NCBI RefSeq assembly: GCF_014654675.1
Contig: NZ_BNBC01000031.1
Span: 1-64,000 of the forward strand
Length of the DNA stretch: 64,000 bases
DNA from: Streptomyces spiralis
Lineage (GTDB): Bacteria; Actinomycetota; Actinomycetes; Streptomycetales; Streptomycetaceae
Reading direction: 5' to 3'
Notes under the pieces: generated by a model
Database searches by the model: none
Told to the model about the DNA's origin: nothing
What the model saw: the letters and a program-made list of their open reading frames with translations, nothing else
Shown here: in pieces, positions 22,621 to 32,186 of the stretch
Layout of the letters: each line of letters starts with the position of its first letter
Numbering within the stretch: position 1 is the stretch's first letter
Made by a program: the position numbers and the translations under genes

Positions 22621-23124
22621 GTGTCAGGGGCTTCCGGCCGGGTGCTTGTTGTGGACGACAACAAGGTCATCCGGCAGCTGATCAGGGTCAATCTCGAGCT
22701 CGAGGGTCTTGAGGTCGTGACCGCGGCCGACGGTGCCGAATGTCTGGACGTCGTGCACCAGGTGCGGCCCGATGTCGTCACCCTCGATGTCGTCATGCCC
22801 CGGCTCGACGGGCTCACGACCGCGGGCCAGCTGCGTGCCGATCCCCGTACGCGTGACCTTCCGCTCGCCATCGTCAGTGCCTGTACGCAGCACGAGGTCG
22901 AGACCGGGCTCAGTGTCGGCGTCGACGCCTTCCTCGCCAAGCCCTTCGAGCCGTCGGAACTCGTCCGTCTGGTGATGGGGTTGGTCGAGGGGCGGCGGGC
23001 CGGTGTCGGGCCCAGTAGGCCGGGGCCGTGCGGTGGTGACGGGGGCAGTGGGGCCGGCGGGCCCTGTGGTCCCAGTGGGTCCTCCGGGGGCGAGTGGGCC
23101 GGGTACGGCAGTAGCAGTGGGTGA
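22621..23124 (+). CDS. Single-domain response regulator, 167 aa
   Basis: A CheY-like receiver domain covers residues 7-125: acidic DD in VLVVDDNKVIR, phospho-acceptor aspartate in DVVTLDVVMPRLDG, and the KPFEPSEL ending with its conserved lysine. The last 40 residues are a Gly/Pro/Ser-rich tail without an output domain, so it may act through protein contacts. The GTG at 22621 marks the start of protein-like sequence. No histidine kinase is adjacent, so it is an orphan receiver. It heads the conserved block leading to lysA. Confidence 0.8.
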   Translation: MSGASGRVLVVDDNKVIRQLIRVNLELEGLEVVTAADGAECLDVVHQVRPDVVTLDVVMPRLDGLTTAGQLRADPRTRDLPLAIVSACTQHEVETGLSVGVDAFLAKPFEPSELVRLVMGLVEGRRAGVGPSRPGPCGGDGGSGAGGPCGPSGSSGGEWAGYGSSSG

Positions 23125-23245
23125 GCTCGGCCGCCGGCGGTGAGCCGTCGGTGATCCGTACGGTACGGCGCACCTGCGTCCACATCCCGATATCCCGGCG
23201 AAACCAGTTCGCGTACCCACCCCCCTCCTCCCCTACGCTTGTCCC

Positions 23246-24355
23246 GTGACCCCCGTCGAGCTCTCTCGTACCGTGCTGCACGCGGTGCGTCGTGCTGTGG
23301 ACGTGGGGGAACTGCGGGTGAGCGTTCCCGAGCGGGTGGTCGTCGGGCCTCCGGGGCCCGGGGGGCGTGGTGACTACGCCACCAACGTCGCTCTCCAGCT
23401 CGCCCGGCCCGCCGGGCAGCCCGCCCAGCACGTCGCCCAGGTGCTGCGCCGGCACCTTGTCGCCTGCGACGGCATCGACGACGTGTCCGTCACCGGGCCC
23501 GGGTTTCTCAACATCAGTCTTCGTGACTCCGCGGGTGGCTCCGGTCGGCTCGTCGCCGACGTGCTGCGGTGCGGCCCCAGCTACGGCCACGTCGAGCAGG
23601 GGTCCGGGCGCGGCGTTCAGCCGCACCGTCTGCACTGCCCCTGTGATGTTCGTGCCGTCGTCGTCACGGACGTCGTTGCCCGGTTGCTCCAGGCCCAGGG
23701 ACACGACGCCGTTCGTGTCAGTTGTGACAGTCCGCCCCCGCCTGAGTGGGCGTCCCTGCTCGGGGTGCGTGTCGAGGCCTTCGGGCCCTGCAACGGCTCC
23801 AGCGCGCAGGCGGATATCCGGCCCGTTCCGGTTCCCGCCCCCCGCTGCCCCGAGATCCTCGCCCTCGGGCGTGATGCCGGGCGGTGGGCGCTGCTCCACC
23901 CCGCCGGCCACGATCGGGTACGGATCAGTGACGAGCACCTCGTCCAGCGTGAGAGCAACCCTCTCTTCCGCGTCCGATACGCGCACGCCCGCACCCGGGC
24001 CCTGCGCCGCAACGCCGCCGATCTCGGGTTCCGCCCCGAACCCGGGCCACTGAGCCCCACAGACAGCGCCGCGGACGCCACCGACACCACGGCCGCCCGC
24101 CCACTGCTCACCGCCCTCGCCGATCACCCCCGGGTCCTCGCGCAGGCCGCCGCGCACCGCGCGCCCGACCGTCTCGCCCGGCACCTCGTCACCGTCGCCG
24201 ATGCCGTGCTGCCGCTTCTGCCCGCCGTACTGCCGCTCGGCGAGGAGAAACCCTCGGCCGCCCACCGTGCCCGGCTCGCCCTCGCCGAAGCCGCCGGGAC
24301 GGTGCTGGCCGGTGGCCTGTCCCTGCTCGGCATCGACGCACCCGACCACCTCTGA
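23246..24355 (+). CDS. Arginyl-tRNA-synthetase-like protein lacking catalytic motifs, 369 aa
   Basis: The N-terminus (GDYATNVALQLAR, then GFLNISL) matches the Arg-tRNA-synthetase N-terminal domain. The C-terminal third (VRYAHARTRALRRNAADLG, LALAEAAGTVLAGGLSLLGI) matches its DALR anticodon-binding domain. Between them the class I synthetase core is shortened, and I see neither HIGH nor KMSKS, so it probably cannot aminoacylate. It lies directly before lysA, a position also seen in other Streptomyces. The GTG start lies 24 codons before the ATG-free conserved core. It probably binds tRNA or acts as a paralogue with a new role. Confidence 0.75.
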   Translation: MTPVELSRTVLHAVRRAVDVGELRVSVPERVVVGPPGPGGRGDYATNVALQLARPAGQPAQHVAQVLRRHLVACDGIDDVSVTGPGFLNISLRDSAGGSGRLVADVLRCGPSYGHVEQGSGRGVQPHRLHCPCDVRAVVVTDVVARLLQAQGHDAVRVSCDSPPPPEWASLLGVRVEAFGPCNGSSAQADIRPVPVPAPRCPEILALGRDAGRWALLHPAGHDRVRISDEHLVQRESNPLFRVRYAHARTRALRRNAADLGFRPEPGPLSPTDSAADATDTTAARPLLTALADHPRVLAQAAAHRAPDRLARHLVTVADAVLPLLPAVLPLGEEKPSAAHRARLALAEAAGTVLAGGLSLLGIDAPDHL

Positions 24356-24379
24356 GAGAGTCCAGAGAGACACACCGAC

Positions 24380-25771
24380 ATGAGCCGTTCCGCACATCCC
24401 GCCGGGCCCCGTCACGCCGATGTCCTGCCCGAGGGGCACTACTCGGCCCCGCCCGCCGACCTCAACACCCTCGATCCCAAGGTCTGGGCGCAGACCGTCG
24501 GGCGGGACGCCGACGGTGTCGTGACCGTCGGCGGGATTCCCGTCACCCGGCTCGCCGAGGAGTTCGGCACCCCCGCCTACGTCCTCGACGAGGCCGACTT
24601 CCGCGCCCGTGCCCGGGCCTGGCGCGGCGCCTTCGGGCACGACGCCGACGTCTTCTACGCCGGGAAGGCGTTCCTGTCCCGTGCCGTCGTGCGGTGGCTG
24701 GACGAGGAAGGGCTCAATCTCGACGTCTGCTCGGGGACCGAGCTGGCCACCGCGCTCTCTGCCGGGATGCCGGCGGAGCGCATCGCCTTCCACGGCAACA
24801 ACAAGTCCACGGACGAGATCCGCCGTGCCGTCGAGGCCGGGGTCGGGCGGATCGTGCTCGACTCCTTCCAGGAGATCGTCCGGGTCGCGCACATCGCGCA
24901 GTCGCTCGGAAAGCGGCAGAAGGTCCAGATCCGGATCACCGTCGGTGTCGAGGCGCACACCCACGAGTTCATCGCCACCGCCCACGAGGACCAGAAGTTC
25001 GGCATCCCGCTCGCCGGGGGACAGGCCGCCGAGGCCGTACGACGCGCCCTCCGGCTCGACGGCATCGAGCTGATCGGCATCCACAGCCACATCGGGTCCC
25101 AGATCTTCGACATGTCGGGCTTCGAGGTCGCCGCTCACCGCGTCGTCGGGCTGCTCAAGGAGGTCCGTGACGAGCACGGCGTCGAGCTGCCCGAGATCGA
25201 CCTCGGCGGCGGACTCGGGATCGCGTACACCAGTGACGACGACCCGCGCGAGCCGCACGAGATCGCCAAGGCGCTGACCGAGATCGTCACGCGCGAGTGC
25301 GAGGCCGCCAAGCTGCGCACGCCGCGCATCTCCGTCGAGCCCGGGCGCGCCATCGTCGGTCCGACGGCCTTCACGCTCTACGAGGTCGGCACCATCAAGC
25401 CGCTCGAAGGGCTGCGTACGTACGTCTCCGTCGACGGCGGCATGTCGGACAACATCCGCACCGCGCTCTACGACGCCGAGTACACCGTCGCGCTGGTCTC
25501 CCGCACCTCCGACGCCGAGCCGATGCTCGTCCGTGTCGTCGGCAAGCACTGCGAGAGCGGGGACATCGTGGTCAAGGACGCCTTCCTGCCGGCCGATCTC
25601 GCTCCCGGCGATCTCGTCGCCGTGGCCGCCACCGGCGCCTACTGCCGGTCCATGGCCAGCAACTACAACCACGTGCTGCGCCCGCCGGTCGTCGCCGTCG
25701 CCGACGGCGAGGCCCGGGTGATCGTCCGCCGGGAGACGGAGGAGGACCTCCTTCGCCTCGACGTCGGGTGA
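24380..25771 (+). CDS. lysA: Diaminopimelate decarboxylase, 463 aa
   Basis: This PLP enzyme removes CO2 from meso-diaminopimelate to give L-lysine, the last step of the pathway. The PLP lysine lies in FYAGKAFLSRAV near residue 95, the phosphate-binding glycines in DLGGGLGIAYT near 275, HSHIGSQI near 240, and the active-site region GKHCESGDIV near 395, as in fold-type III decarboxylases. Length fits the family. The start is 24 bases after the previous gene, so they are likely co-transcribed, and it precedes the homoserine pathway genes. Confidence 0.95.
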   Translation: MSRSAHPAGPRHADVLPEGHYSAPPADLNTLDPKVWAQTVGRDADGVVTVGGIPVTRLAEEFGTPAYVLDEADFRARARAWRGAFGHDADVFYAGKAFLSRAVVRWLDEEGLNLDVCSGTELATALSAGMPAERIAFHGNNKSTDEIRRAVEAGVGRIVLDSFQEIVRVAHIAQSLGKRQKVQIRITVGVEAHTHEFIATAHEDQKFGIPLAGGQAAEAVRRALRLDGIELIGIHSHIGSQIFDMSGFEVAAHRVVGLLKEVRDEHGVELPEIDLGGGLGIAYTSDDDPREPHEIAKALTEIVTRECEAAKLRTPRISVEPGRAIVGPTAFTLYEVGTIKPLEGLRTYVSVDGGMSDNIRTALYDAEYTVALVSRTSDAEPMLVRVVGKHCESGDIVVKDAFLPADLAPGDLVAVAATGAYCRSMASNYNHVLRPPVVAVADGEARVIVRRETEEDLLRLDVG

Positions 25772-25923
25772 CACGCAGGGCGCAGGAGCGGCGCCGGAAG
25801 ATCTCCGGTCTTCCGGCCCGACGAAAATGAAATAAACGTCTCAGGATCCGGACAATTGACAGAAACTCCGGTCCGGTGAGTGAGACTGGTCCAACCGTAG
25901 ACGGTATGAGGAAACGAGGTCGG

Positions 25924-27216
25924 ATGATGCGTACGCGTCCGCTGAAGGTGGCGCTGCTGGGCTGTGGGGTTGTCGGCTCAGAGGTGGCGCGCATCATGAC
26001 GACGCACGCCGACGACCTCGCCGCCCGCATCGGCGCCCCGGTCGAACTCGCCGGGGTGGCCGTGCGCCGGCCCTCCAAGGTCCGCGAGGGCATCGACCCG
26101 GACCTCATCACCACCGACGCCACCGCCCTCGTCAAACGCGGCGACCTCGACGTCGTCGTCGAGGTCATCGGCGGGATCGAGCCCGCGCGGACCCTCATCA
26201 CCACCGCCTTCGAGCACGGCGCCTCCGTCGTCTCCGCCAACAAGGCGCTCCTCGCCCAGGACGGCGCCGCCCTGCACGCCGCCGCCGACGAGCACGGCAA
26301 GGACCTGTACTACGAGGCCGCCGTCGCCGGCGCCATCCCGCTGATCCGGCCGCTGCGCGAGTCCCTCGCCGGGGACAAGGTCAACCGGGTGCTCGGCATC
26401 GTCAACGGCACCACCAACTTCATCCTCGACAAGATGGACTCCACGGGGGCGGGGTATCAGGAAGCCCTCGACGAGGCCACCGCCCTCGGGTACGCCGAAG
26501 CCGATCCGACCGCCGACGTCGAGGGGTTCGACGCCGCCGCCAAGGCCGCCATCCTCGCCGGGATCGCCTTCCACACGCGCGTACGGCTCGACGACGTCTA
26601 CCGCGAGGGCATGACCGAGGTCACCGCCGCCGACTTCGCCTCCGCCAAGGAGATGGGCTGCACCATCAAGCTGCTCGCCATCTGTGAGCGGGCGGCCGAC
26701 GGCGCCTCCGTCACCGCGCGCGTGCACCCCGCGATGATCCCGCTCAGCCATCCGCTGGCTTCCGTGCGCGGCGCGTACAACGCCGTGTTCGTCGAGTCGG
26801 ACGCCGCCGGGCAGCTGATGTTCTACGGCCCCGGCGCCGGCGGCTCGCCCACCGCCTCCGCCGTCCTCGGCGACCTGGTCGCCGTCTGCCGCAACCGGCT
26901 GAGCGGGGCCACCGGGCCCGGCGAGTCCGCGTACGCCGCGCTGCCCGTCTCGCCCATGGGCGACGTCGTCACGCGCTACCACATCAGCCTGGACGTCGCC
27001 GACAAACCGGGCGTCCTCGCCCAGGTCGCCACCGTGTTCGCCGAGCACGGCGTGTCCATCGACACTGTTCGCCAGCAGGGCAAGGACGGCGAGGCCTCTC
27101 TCGTCGTCGTCACCCACCGCGCTTCCGACGCCGCCCTCACCGGGACCGTCGAGGCGCTGCGCAAGCTCGACACCGTCCGCGGTGTCGCCAGCATCATGCG
27201 GGTTGAAGGAGAGTAA
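25924..27216 (+). CDS. hom: Homoserine dehydrogenase, 430 aa
   Basis: It reduces aspartate semialdehyde to homoserine, the branch point toward threonine and methionine. The NAD(P)-binding motif GCGVVGSEV lies near residue 11, the substrate-binding region NGTTNFILDKM near 165, and a C-terminal ACT-like domain (ISLDVADKPGVLAQVATVFAEHG) suggests threonine feedback. The reading frame opens at 25876, but the ATG at 25924 with GAGGT upstream gives the usual length of about 430 residues. TTGACA at 25856-25861 may be the -35 box, which would also place the earlier codon outside the transcript. The next gene follows 6 bases later. Confidence 0.93.
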   Translation: MMRTRPLKVALLGCGVVGSEVARIMTTHADDLAARIGAPVELAGVAVRRPSKVREGIDPDLITTDATALVKRGDLDVVVEVIGGIEPARTLITTAFEHGASVVSANKALLAQDGAALHAAADEHGKDLYYEAAVAGAIPLIRPLRESLAGDKVNRVLGIVNGTTNFILDKMDSTGAGYQEALDEATALGYAEADPTADVEGFDAAAKAAILAGIAFHTRVRLDDVYREGMTEVTAADFASAKEMGCTIKLLAICERAADGASVTARVHPAMIPLSHPLASVRGAYNAVFVESDAAGQLMFYGPGAGGSPTASAVLGDLVAVCRNRLSGATGPGESAYAALPVSPMGDVVTRYHISLDVADKPGVLAQVATVFAEHGVSIDTVRQQGKDGEASLVVVTHRASDAALTGTVEALRKLDTVRGVASIMRVEGE

Positions 27217-27222
27217 CGAGCA

Positions 27223-28281
27223 ATGACCCACCAGTGGCGCGGAATCATCGAGGAGTACCGGGACCGGCTGCCGGTGTCCGACAGCACGCCGGTCGTCACG
27301 CTCCGCGAGGGTGGTACGCCCCTCGTGCCCGCGCAGGTGCTCTCCGAGCGCACCGGCTGCGAGGTCCACCTCAAGGTCGAGGGCGCGAACCCGACCGGGT
27401 CCTTCAAGGACCGCGGCATGACCATGGCCATCAGCAAGGCGAAGGAGGAGGGGGCCAAGGCGGTCATCTGCGCCTCCACCGGCAACACCTCCGCCAGCGC
27501 GGCCGCCTACGCCGTACGGGCCGGGATGGTCTCCGCCGTGCTCGTGCCGCAGGGCAAGATCGCCCTCGGCAAGATGGGCCAGGCGCTCGTGCACGGCGCC
27601 AAGATCCTCCAGGTCGACGGCAACTTCGACGACTGTCTGACCCTCGCCCGCGCGCTCAGCGACAACTACCCCGTGGCGCTGGTCAATTCGGTCAATCCGG
27701 TGCGTATCGAGGGGCAGAAGACGGCCTCCTTCGAGATCGTCGACATGCTCGGCGACGCGCCCGACATCCACGTCCTGCCGGTCGGCAACGCGGGCAACAT
27801 CACCGCCTACTGGAAGGGTTACAAGGAGTACGCCGCCGACGGCGTCTCCACGAAGACCCCCCGCATGTGGGGCTTCCAGGCCTCCGGCAGCGCCCCTATC
27901 GTGCGCGGCGAGATCGTCAAGGACCCCTCGACCATCGCCACCGCGATCCGGATCGGCAACCCCGCCTCCTGGCAGTACGCGCTGGCCGCGCGCGACGAGT
28001 CCGGCGGTGCCATCGACGAGGTGACGGACCGTGAGATCCTGCGCGCCTACCGCCTGTTGGCGGCGCAGGAGGGCGTCTTCGTCGAGCCGGCGTCCGCCGC
28101 GTCCGTCGCCGGTCTGCTGAAGGCCGCCGAGCAGGGCAAGGTCGACCCGGGGCAGCGGATCGTGTGCACGGTCACCGGCAACGGCCTCAAGGACCCCGAC
28201 TGGGCCGTCGCGGGCGCCCCGCAGCCGGTCACCGTCCCGGTCGACGCGGCCACGGCCGCGGAGCGGCTCGGCCTCGCCTGA
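27223..28281 (+). CDS. thrC: Threonine synthase, 352 aa
   Basis: This PLP enzyme converts O-phosphohomoserine to L-threonine. The PLP lysine lies in NPTGSFKDRGM near residue 58, with TGNTSASAAAYA and the glycine-rich VGNAGNITAYW loop expected for the family. The length of 352 fits the short bacterial type. It starts 6 bases after hom, with GGAGAG before the ATG, so the two form an operon. The following thrB has its own 337-base leader. Confidence 0.95.
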   Translation: MTHQWRGIIEEYRDRLPVSDSTPVVTLREGGTPLVPAQVLSERTGCEVHLKVEGANPTGSFKDRGMTMAISKAKEEGAKAVICASTGNTSASAAAYAVRAGMVSAVLVPQGKIALGKMGQALVHGAKILQVDGNFDDCLTLARALSDNYPVALVNSVNPVRIEGQKTASFEIVDMLGDAPDIHVLPVGNAGNITAYWKGYKEYAADGVSTKTPRMWGFQASGSAPIVRGEIVKDPSTIATAIRIGNPASWQYALAARDESGGAIDEVTDREILRAYRLLAAQEGVFVEPASAASVAGLLKAAEQGKVDPGQRIVCTVTGNGLKDPDWAVAGAPQPVTVPVDAATAAERLGLA

Positions 28282-28618
28282 CCCGGCGGCGGACGGAACG
28301 GGGCGGGACCCCATACAGGGCACCCGTACACACGGCACCCGTGGGTGTCCTCACCCAGGGAACCCGAGGAACCCGAGGAACCCAAGGACCCCCGGTGAGG
28401 GTGCACAAGGGGCTTACGACACGCATCGTGCGCCTCCTGTGCGCCCTATGTCGCCACAGAACCTTCCTTCGATAGGCTGTAGGTAACCCGCCCGCCGCAT
28501 ATGCCCTCGCATGGCGCGGTGCCGCGCCGTCTCCACGGCCCGAGGGTCCTCACGTACGTGTCGAATGTCGGTCGAATGCCACTCGACCATCACGCAGCTC
28601 AAGGAGAGTCAACGAGCG
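28282..28618. other. thrC-thrB intergenic leader
   Basis: This 337-base gap interrupts the threonine operon. It has a short direct repeat GGAACCCGAGGAACCCGAGGAACCCA near 28360 and a TTCGATAGGCTGTAGGTAAC box near 28468 that could hold a -10 element. Together these suggest separate transcription of thrB. No other gene was seen. Confidence 0.4.
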
Positions 28619-29536
28619 ATGGCCGGTCCAGCGTTCCGCGCCGCCGCCGTCCGGGTGCGCGTCCCCGCCACCAGCGCCAACCTCGGCCCGGGCTTCGACG
28701 CCCTCGGCCTCGCGCTGGGGCTCTACGACGACGTCGTCGTCAGGGTGGCCGACTCCGGGCTGCACATCGACATCGCGGGCGAGGGCAGCGATACGCTGCC
28801 GCGTGACGAGAAACACCTGCTCGTACGCTCCCTGCGCACCGCCTTCGACGTCCTCGGCGGGCAGCCGCGCGGCCTGGAGATCGTCTGCGCGAACCGCATC
28901 CCGCACGGCCGCGGCCTCGGCTCCTCCTCCGCCGCCATCTGCGCCGGCATCGTCGCCGCCCGCGCCGTGACCATAGGCGGCGAGGCCAGGCTCGACGACA
29001 CCGCGCTGCTGGAGCTGGCCACCGAGATCGAGGGCCACCCGGACAACGTGGCGGCCTGCCTGCTCGGCGGTTTCACCCTGTCCTGGATGGAGGCCGGCGC
29101 CGCCCGGGCGATCAGGATGGAGCCCTGCGATTCCATCGTTCCGGTGGTTTTCGTGCCCGGAAAGCCGGTGCTGACCGAAACCGCGCGTGGCCTGCTCCCG
29201 CGCACCGTGCCGCACGTCGACGCGGCCGTCAACGCGGGCCGTGCCGCGCTGCTCGTCGAGGCCCTCACCCGGCGCCCCGAGCTGCTGCTGCCCGCCACCG
29301 AGGACCGCCTCCACCAGGAGTACCGCGCCCCGGCCATGCCGGAGAGCGCCGCACTGGTGGAGCGGCTGCGCGCCGACGGCGTCCCCGCGGTCATCTCCGG
29401 TGCCGGGCCCACCGTGATGGCCCTGGCCGACGCGGACACCGCCGACAAGGTGCAGCAGCTGGCCGGCGCCGAATGGGCGGCGAACCGGCTGAGCCTTGAC
29501 ATGCAAGGAGCGAGCGTGCTGCCGCTGTCGGGCTGA
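28619..29536 (+). CDS. thrB: Homoserine kinase, 305 aa
   Basis: GHMP-family kinase that phosphorylates homoserine. The ATP-binding motif PHGRGLGSSSAAICAG lies near residue 95, the N-terminal PATSANLGPGFDALGL and the C-terminal SGAGPTVMAL motif are typical. The ATG at 28619 is chosen because conserved sequence starts there, with AAGGAG about 12 bases upstream; earlier codons of the frame look non-coding. Together with hom and thrC it completes the threonine branch. Confidence 0.95.
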   Translation: MAGPAFRAAAVRVRVPATSANLGPGFDALGLALGLYDDVVVRVADSGLHIDIAGEGSDTLPRDEKHLLVRSLRTAFDVLGGQPRGLEIVCANRIPHGRGLGSSSAAICAGIVAARAVTIGGEARLDDTALLELATEIEGHPDNVAACLLGGFTLSWMEAGAARAIRMEPCDSIVPVVFVPGKPVLTETARGLLPRTVPHVDAAVNAGRAALLVEALTRRPELLLPATEDRLHQEYRAPAMPESAALVERLRADGVPAVISGAGPTVMALADADTADKVQQLAGAEWAANRLSLDMQGASVLPLSG

Positions 29537-29943
29537 CACGCGATTGCCGGATTGTGAGAGGGGGAATGTTTGTTGGATCCGGTAGTGTTAACCTCAAGTC
29601 TGCACCCGACCCCACCATGGCGAGGTGCTTCGTGTCCCCGTCCGGGACCAACATTCTTCCGGGAGCTCCCCAAGGCACTCTGCGTTCCGAACGCCGTATC
29701 TGGGCAGTACGTCGTACGCGGACGCTGAGCGGTTCACAGGGCACGCTCCGGAATCGGCGCGACCACCACGTGACACAGTGACACTCGGTGCCACGGCTCG
29801 TGGAAGCGCCAATCACCAGATATCTCTTCCGCCGCTTTGGCGGACCACCGCCCCGGCACGGTCATACAGCAAGACCGTAGCCGGACAGCACAACCGGTCG
29901 CCGAGCCAGACAGGCCGACGTCCGCTCCAGGGAAGGACCCTTC
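29537..29943. other. Long leader of rho
   Basis: This 407-base gap before rho contains an AT-richer start (GTTTGTTGGATCCGGTAGTGTTAACC near 29568) that may be the promoter, then several short inverted repeats. A long 5' leader is compatible with autoregulation of Rho by premature termination (established for other bacteria; inference here). No gene was found. Confidence 0.4.
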
Positions 29944-31965
29944 GTGAGCGACACCACCGATCTGATGGGCGCACGTGTCGAGGAGACCGCTGCCGCGCCC
30001 GCCACGGACGCCTCCGCGCCTGCCACCGGTGCGGGCTCCCGGCGGCGCCGCGGTACCGGCCTCGAGGGCATGGTGCTGGCCGAGCTGCAGCAGGTCGCCT
30101 CCGGCCTCGGCATCAGGGGCACCGCGCGCATGCGCAAGAGCCAGCTGATCGAGGTCATCAAGGAGGCGCAGGCGGCAGGGGGCGCTGCTCCCGCGAAGGC
30201 CGACGCCGCCGAGACCAAGCCGAAGCGCCGCGCCACCTCCCGGGCCCGTACGGGTGAGGAGGCCCCCGCCGCGGAGAAGAAGGCGGCCGAGGCCCCTGCC
30301 GAGAAGGCCGTGGCCCAGCAGCAGATCGAGATCCCCGGCCAGCCGGCCAGCGACGATGCCCCCGTGGAGCGCCGTCGGCGCCGTGCCACCGCCGAGGCGG
30401 GCAGCCCGGCGGGCAGCACCGAGACCGTCGCCGCCGAGGCCAAGAGCGAGCCGAAGGCCGAGACCCCCGCGCAGCGCCAGCAGGCCGCTCAGCAGGGCGA
30501 GGCCAAGGGCGACGCCGGCGAGGGCGGCGAGGGCCGCCGCCGGGACCGCCGTGAGCGCGGCCGTGACCGCGACCGCGGCGACCGTGAACGCGACCGCGGC
30601 GACCGCGACCGCGGCGACCGTGATCGCCGCGGCAAGGGCGACGAGCAGCAGGGCCAGCAGCGCGGTCAGCAGCAGGGCCAGCAGCAGGGCGGCGGACGCC
30701 AGGACCGTCAGCAGGACGACGACGACTTCGAGGGCGGCCGCCGGGGCCGTCGCGGCCGCTACCGCGACCGCCGTGGCCGTCGTGGCCGCGACGACATCGC
30801 CTCCGAGCCGCAGATCGCCGAGGACGACGTCCTGATCCCGGTCGCGGGCATCCTGGACATCCTCGACAACTACGCGTTCATCCGGACGTCCGGCTACCTG
30901 CCCGGCCCGAACGACGTGTACGTCTCCCTCGCCCAGGTCCGCAAGAATGGCCTGCGCAAGGGCGACCACATCACCGGTGCCGTGCGCCAGCCGAAGGAGG
31001 GCGAGCGCCGCGAGAAGTTCAACGCGCTGGTCCGCCTGGACTCCGTCAACGGCATGGCGCCCGAACACGGCCGTGGCCGCCCGGAGTTCAACAAGCTGAC
31101 CCCGCTCTACCCGCAGGACCGCCTCCGCCTGGAGACCGACCCGGGCGTGCTGACCACCCGCATCATCGACCTGGTGTCGCCGATCGGTAAGGGCCAGCGT
31201 GGTCTGATCGTGGCCCCGCCGAAGACCGGCAAGACCATGATCATGCAGGCGATCGCCAACGCGATCACCCACAACAACCCCGAGTGCCACCTGATGGTCG
31301 TCCTCGTCGACGAGCGTCCGGAAGAGGTCACCGACATGCAGCGGTCGGTCAAGGGCGAGGTCATCTCCTCGACCTTCGACCGCCCGGCCGAGGACCACAC
31401 CACGGTCGCCGAGCTGGCCATCGAGCGCGCCAAGCGCCTCGTCGAGCTGGGCCACGACGTGGTCGTCCTGCTGGACTCGATCACCCGTCTGGGCCGCGCC
31501 TACAACCTGGCCGCCCCGGCCTCGGGCCGCATCCTGTCCGGTGGTGTCGACTCGACCGCCCTGTACCCGCCGAAGCGCTTCTTCGGTGCGGCCCGCAACA
31601 TCGAGGACGGCGGCTCGCTGACCATCCTCGCCACCGCCCTGGTGGACACCGGGTCCCGCATGGACGAGGTGATCTTCGAGGAGTTCAAGGGCACCGGCAA
31701 CATGGAGCTCAAGCTCGACCGGAAGCTCGCCGACAAGCGCATCTTCCCGGCGGTGGACGTCGACGCGTCCGGTACCCGTAAGGAAGAGATCCTGCTCGGG
31801 GCCGAGGAGCTGGGCATCGTCTGGAAGCTGCGCCGGGTGCTGCACGCGCTCGACCAGCAGCAGGCGATCGAGCTGCTGCTCGACAAGATGAAGCAGACCA
31901 AGTCGAACGTCGAGTTCCTGATGCAGATCCAGAAGACGACTCCGGCCCCCGGCAACGGCGACTGA
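29944..31965 (+). CDS. rho: Transcription termination factor Rho, 673 aa
   Basis: The hexameric RNA helicase that ends transcription. A Rho N-terminal domain (GLEGMVLAELQQVASGLGIRG) lies near residue 40, the RNA-binding fold DNYAFIRTSGYLPGPNDVYVS near 310, Walker A in APPKTGKT near 425 and VVVLLDSITRLGRAYN near 505. Between about 80 and 285 is a large basic, low-complexity insert with RD/RG/Q runs (GDRERDRGDRDRGDR), as in other actinobacteria, thought to help RNA binding on GC-rich transcripts. The start is GTG at 29944. It stands alone with its own terminator. Confidence 0.95.
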   Translation: MSDTTDLMGARVEETAAAPATDASAPATGAGSRRRRGTGLEGMVLAELQQVASGLGIRGTARMRKSQLIEVIKEAQAAGGAAPAKADAAETKPKRRATSRARTGEEAPAAEKKAAEAPAEKAVAQQQIEIPGQPASDDAPVERRRRRATAEAGSPAGSTETVAAEAKSEPKAETPAQRQQAAQQGEAKGDAGEGGEGRRRDRRERGRDRDRGDRERDRGDRDRGDRDRRGKGDEQQGQQRGQQQGQQQGGGRQDRQQDDDDFEGGRRGRRGRYRDRRGRRGRDDIASEPQIAEDDVLIPVAGILDILDNYAFIRTSGYLPGPNDVYVSLAQVRKNGLRKGDHITGAVRQPKEGERREKFNALVRLDSVNGMAPEHGRGRPEFNKLTPLYPQDRLRLETDPGVLTTRIIDLVSPIGKGQRGLIVAPPKTGKTMIMQAIANAITHNNPECHLMVVLVDERPEEVTDMQRSVKGEVISSTFDRPAEDHTTVAELAIERAKRLVELGHDVVVLLDSITRLGRAYNLAAPASGRILSGGVDSTALYPPKRFFGAARNIEDGGSLTILATALVDTGSRMDEVIFEEFKGTGNMELKLDRKLADKRIFPAVDVDASGTRKEEILLGAEELGIVWKLRRVLHALDQQQAIELLLDKMKQTKSNVEFLMQIQKTTPAPGNGD

Positions 31966-32005
31966 GCCACGGAGTCACGGCCGGCCGTCTGAGGCGCTGC
32001 CCGAA

Positions 32006-32049
32006 GAAGTCCCGCCCCGTCACCTGTGTGATGGGGCGGGACTTCTTCC
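32006..32049 (+). terminator. Terminator after rho
   Basis: AAGAAGTCCCGCCCC (32006-32020) is the exact reverse complement of 32035-32049, a 15-bp stem with a 14-base loop, followed by CCTTGT. It lies 41 bases after the rho stop codon. Confidence 0.8.
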
Positions 32050-32186
32050 TTGTAGGATCGGCGCACCGAAGTGGGGGGGAACGTATTTTCGGATACGCCC
32101 ATGGGGCGGTTCCGTGCTGCCTTCGACGGCTCCGCGTCCGCTGGGTTCTCCTCTCCGCGAGCAATTCATGCCGACAGGAGAACTGA

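Noticed and set aside
25978..28338. Minus-strand open frame of 786 codons antisense to hom and thrC
   Set aside because: Same GC-bias effect; the opposite strand encodes recognisable enzymes.
30541..30800. Regular repeats in the rho gene that look like a tandem array or CRISPR
   Set aside because: They encode the RD/RG-rich insert of Rho in frame and there are no unique spacers of constant length.
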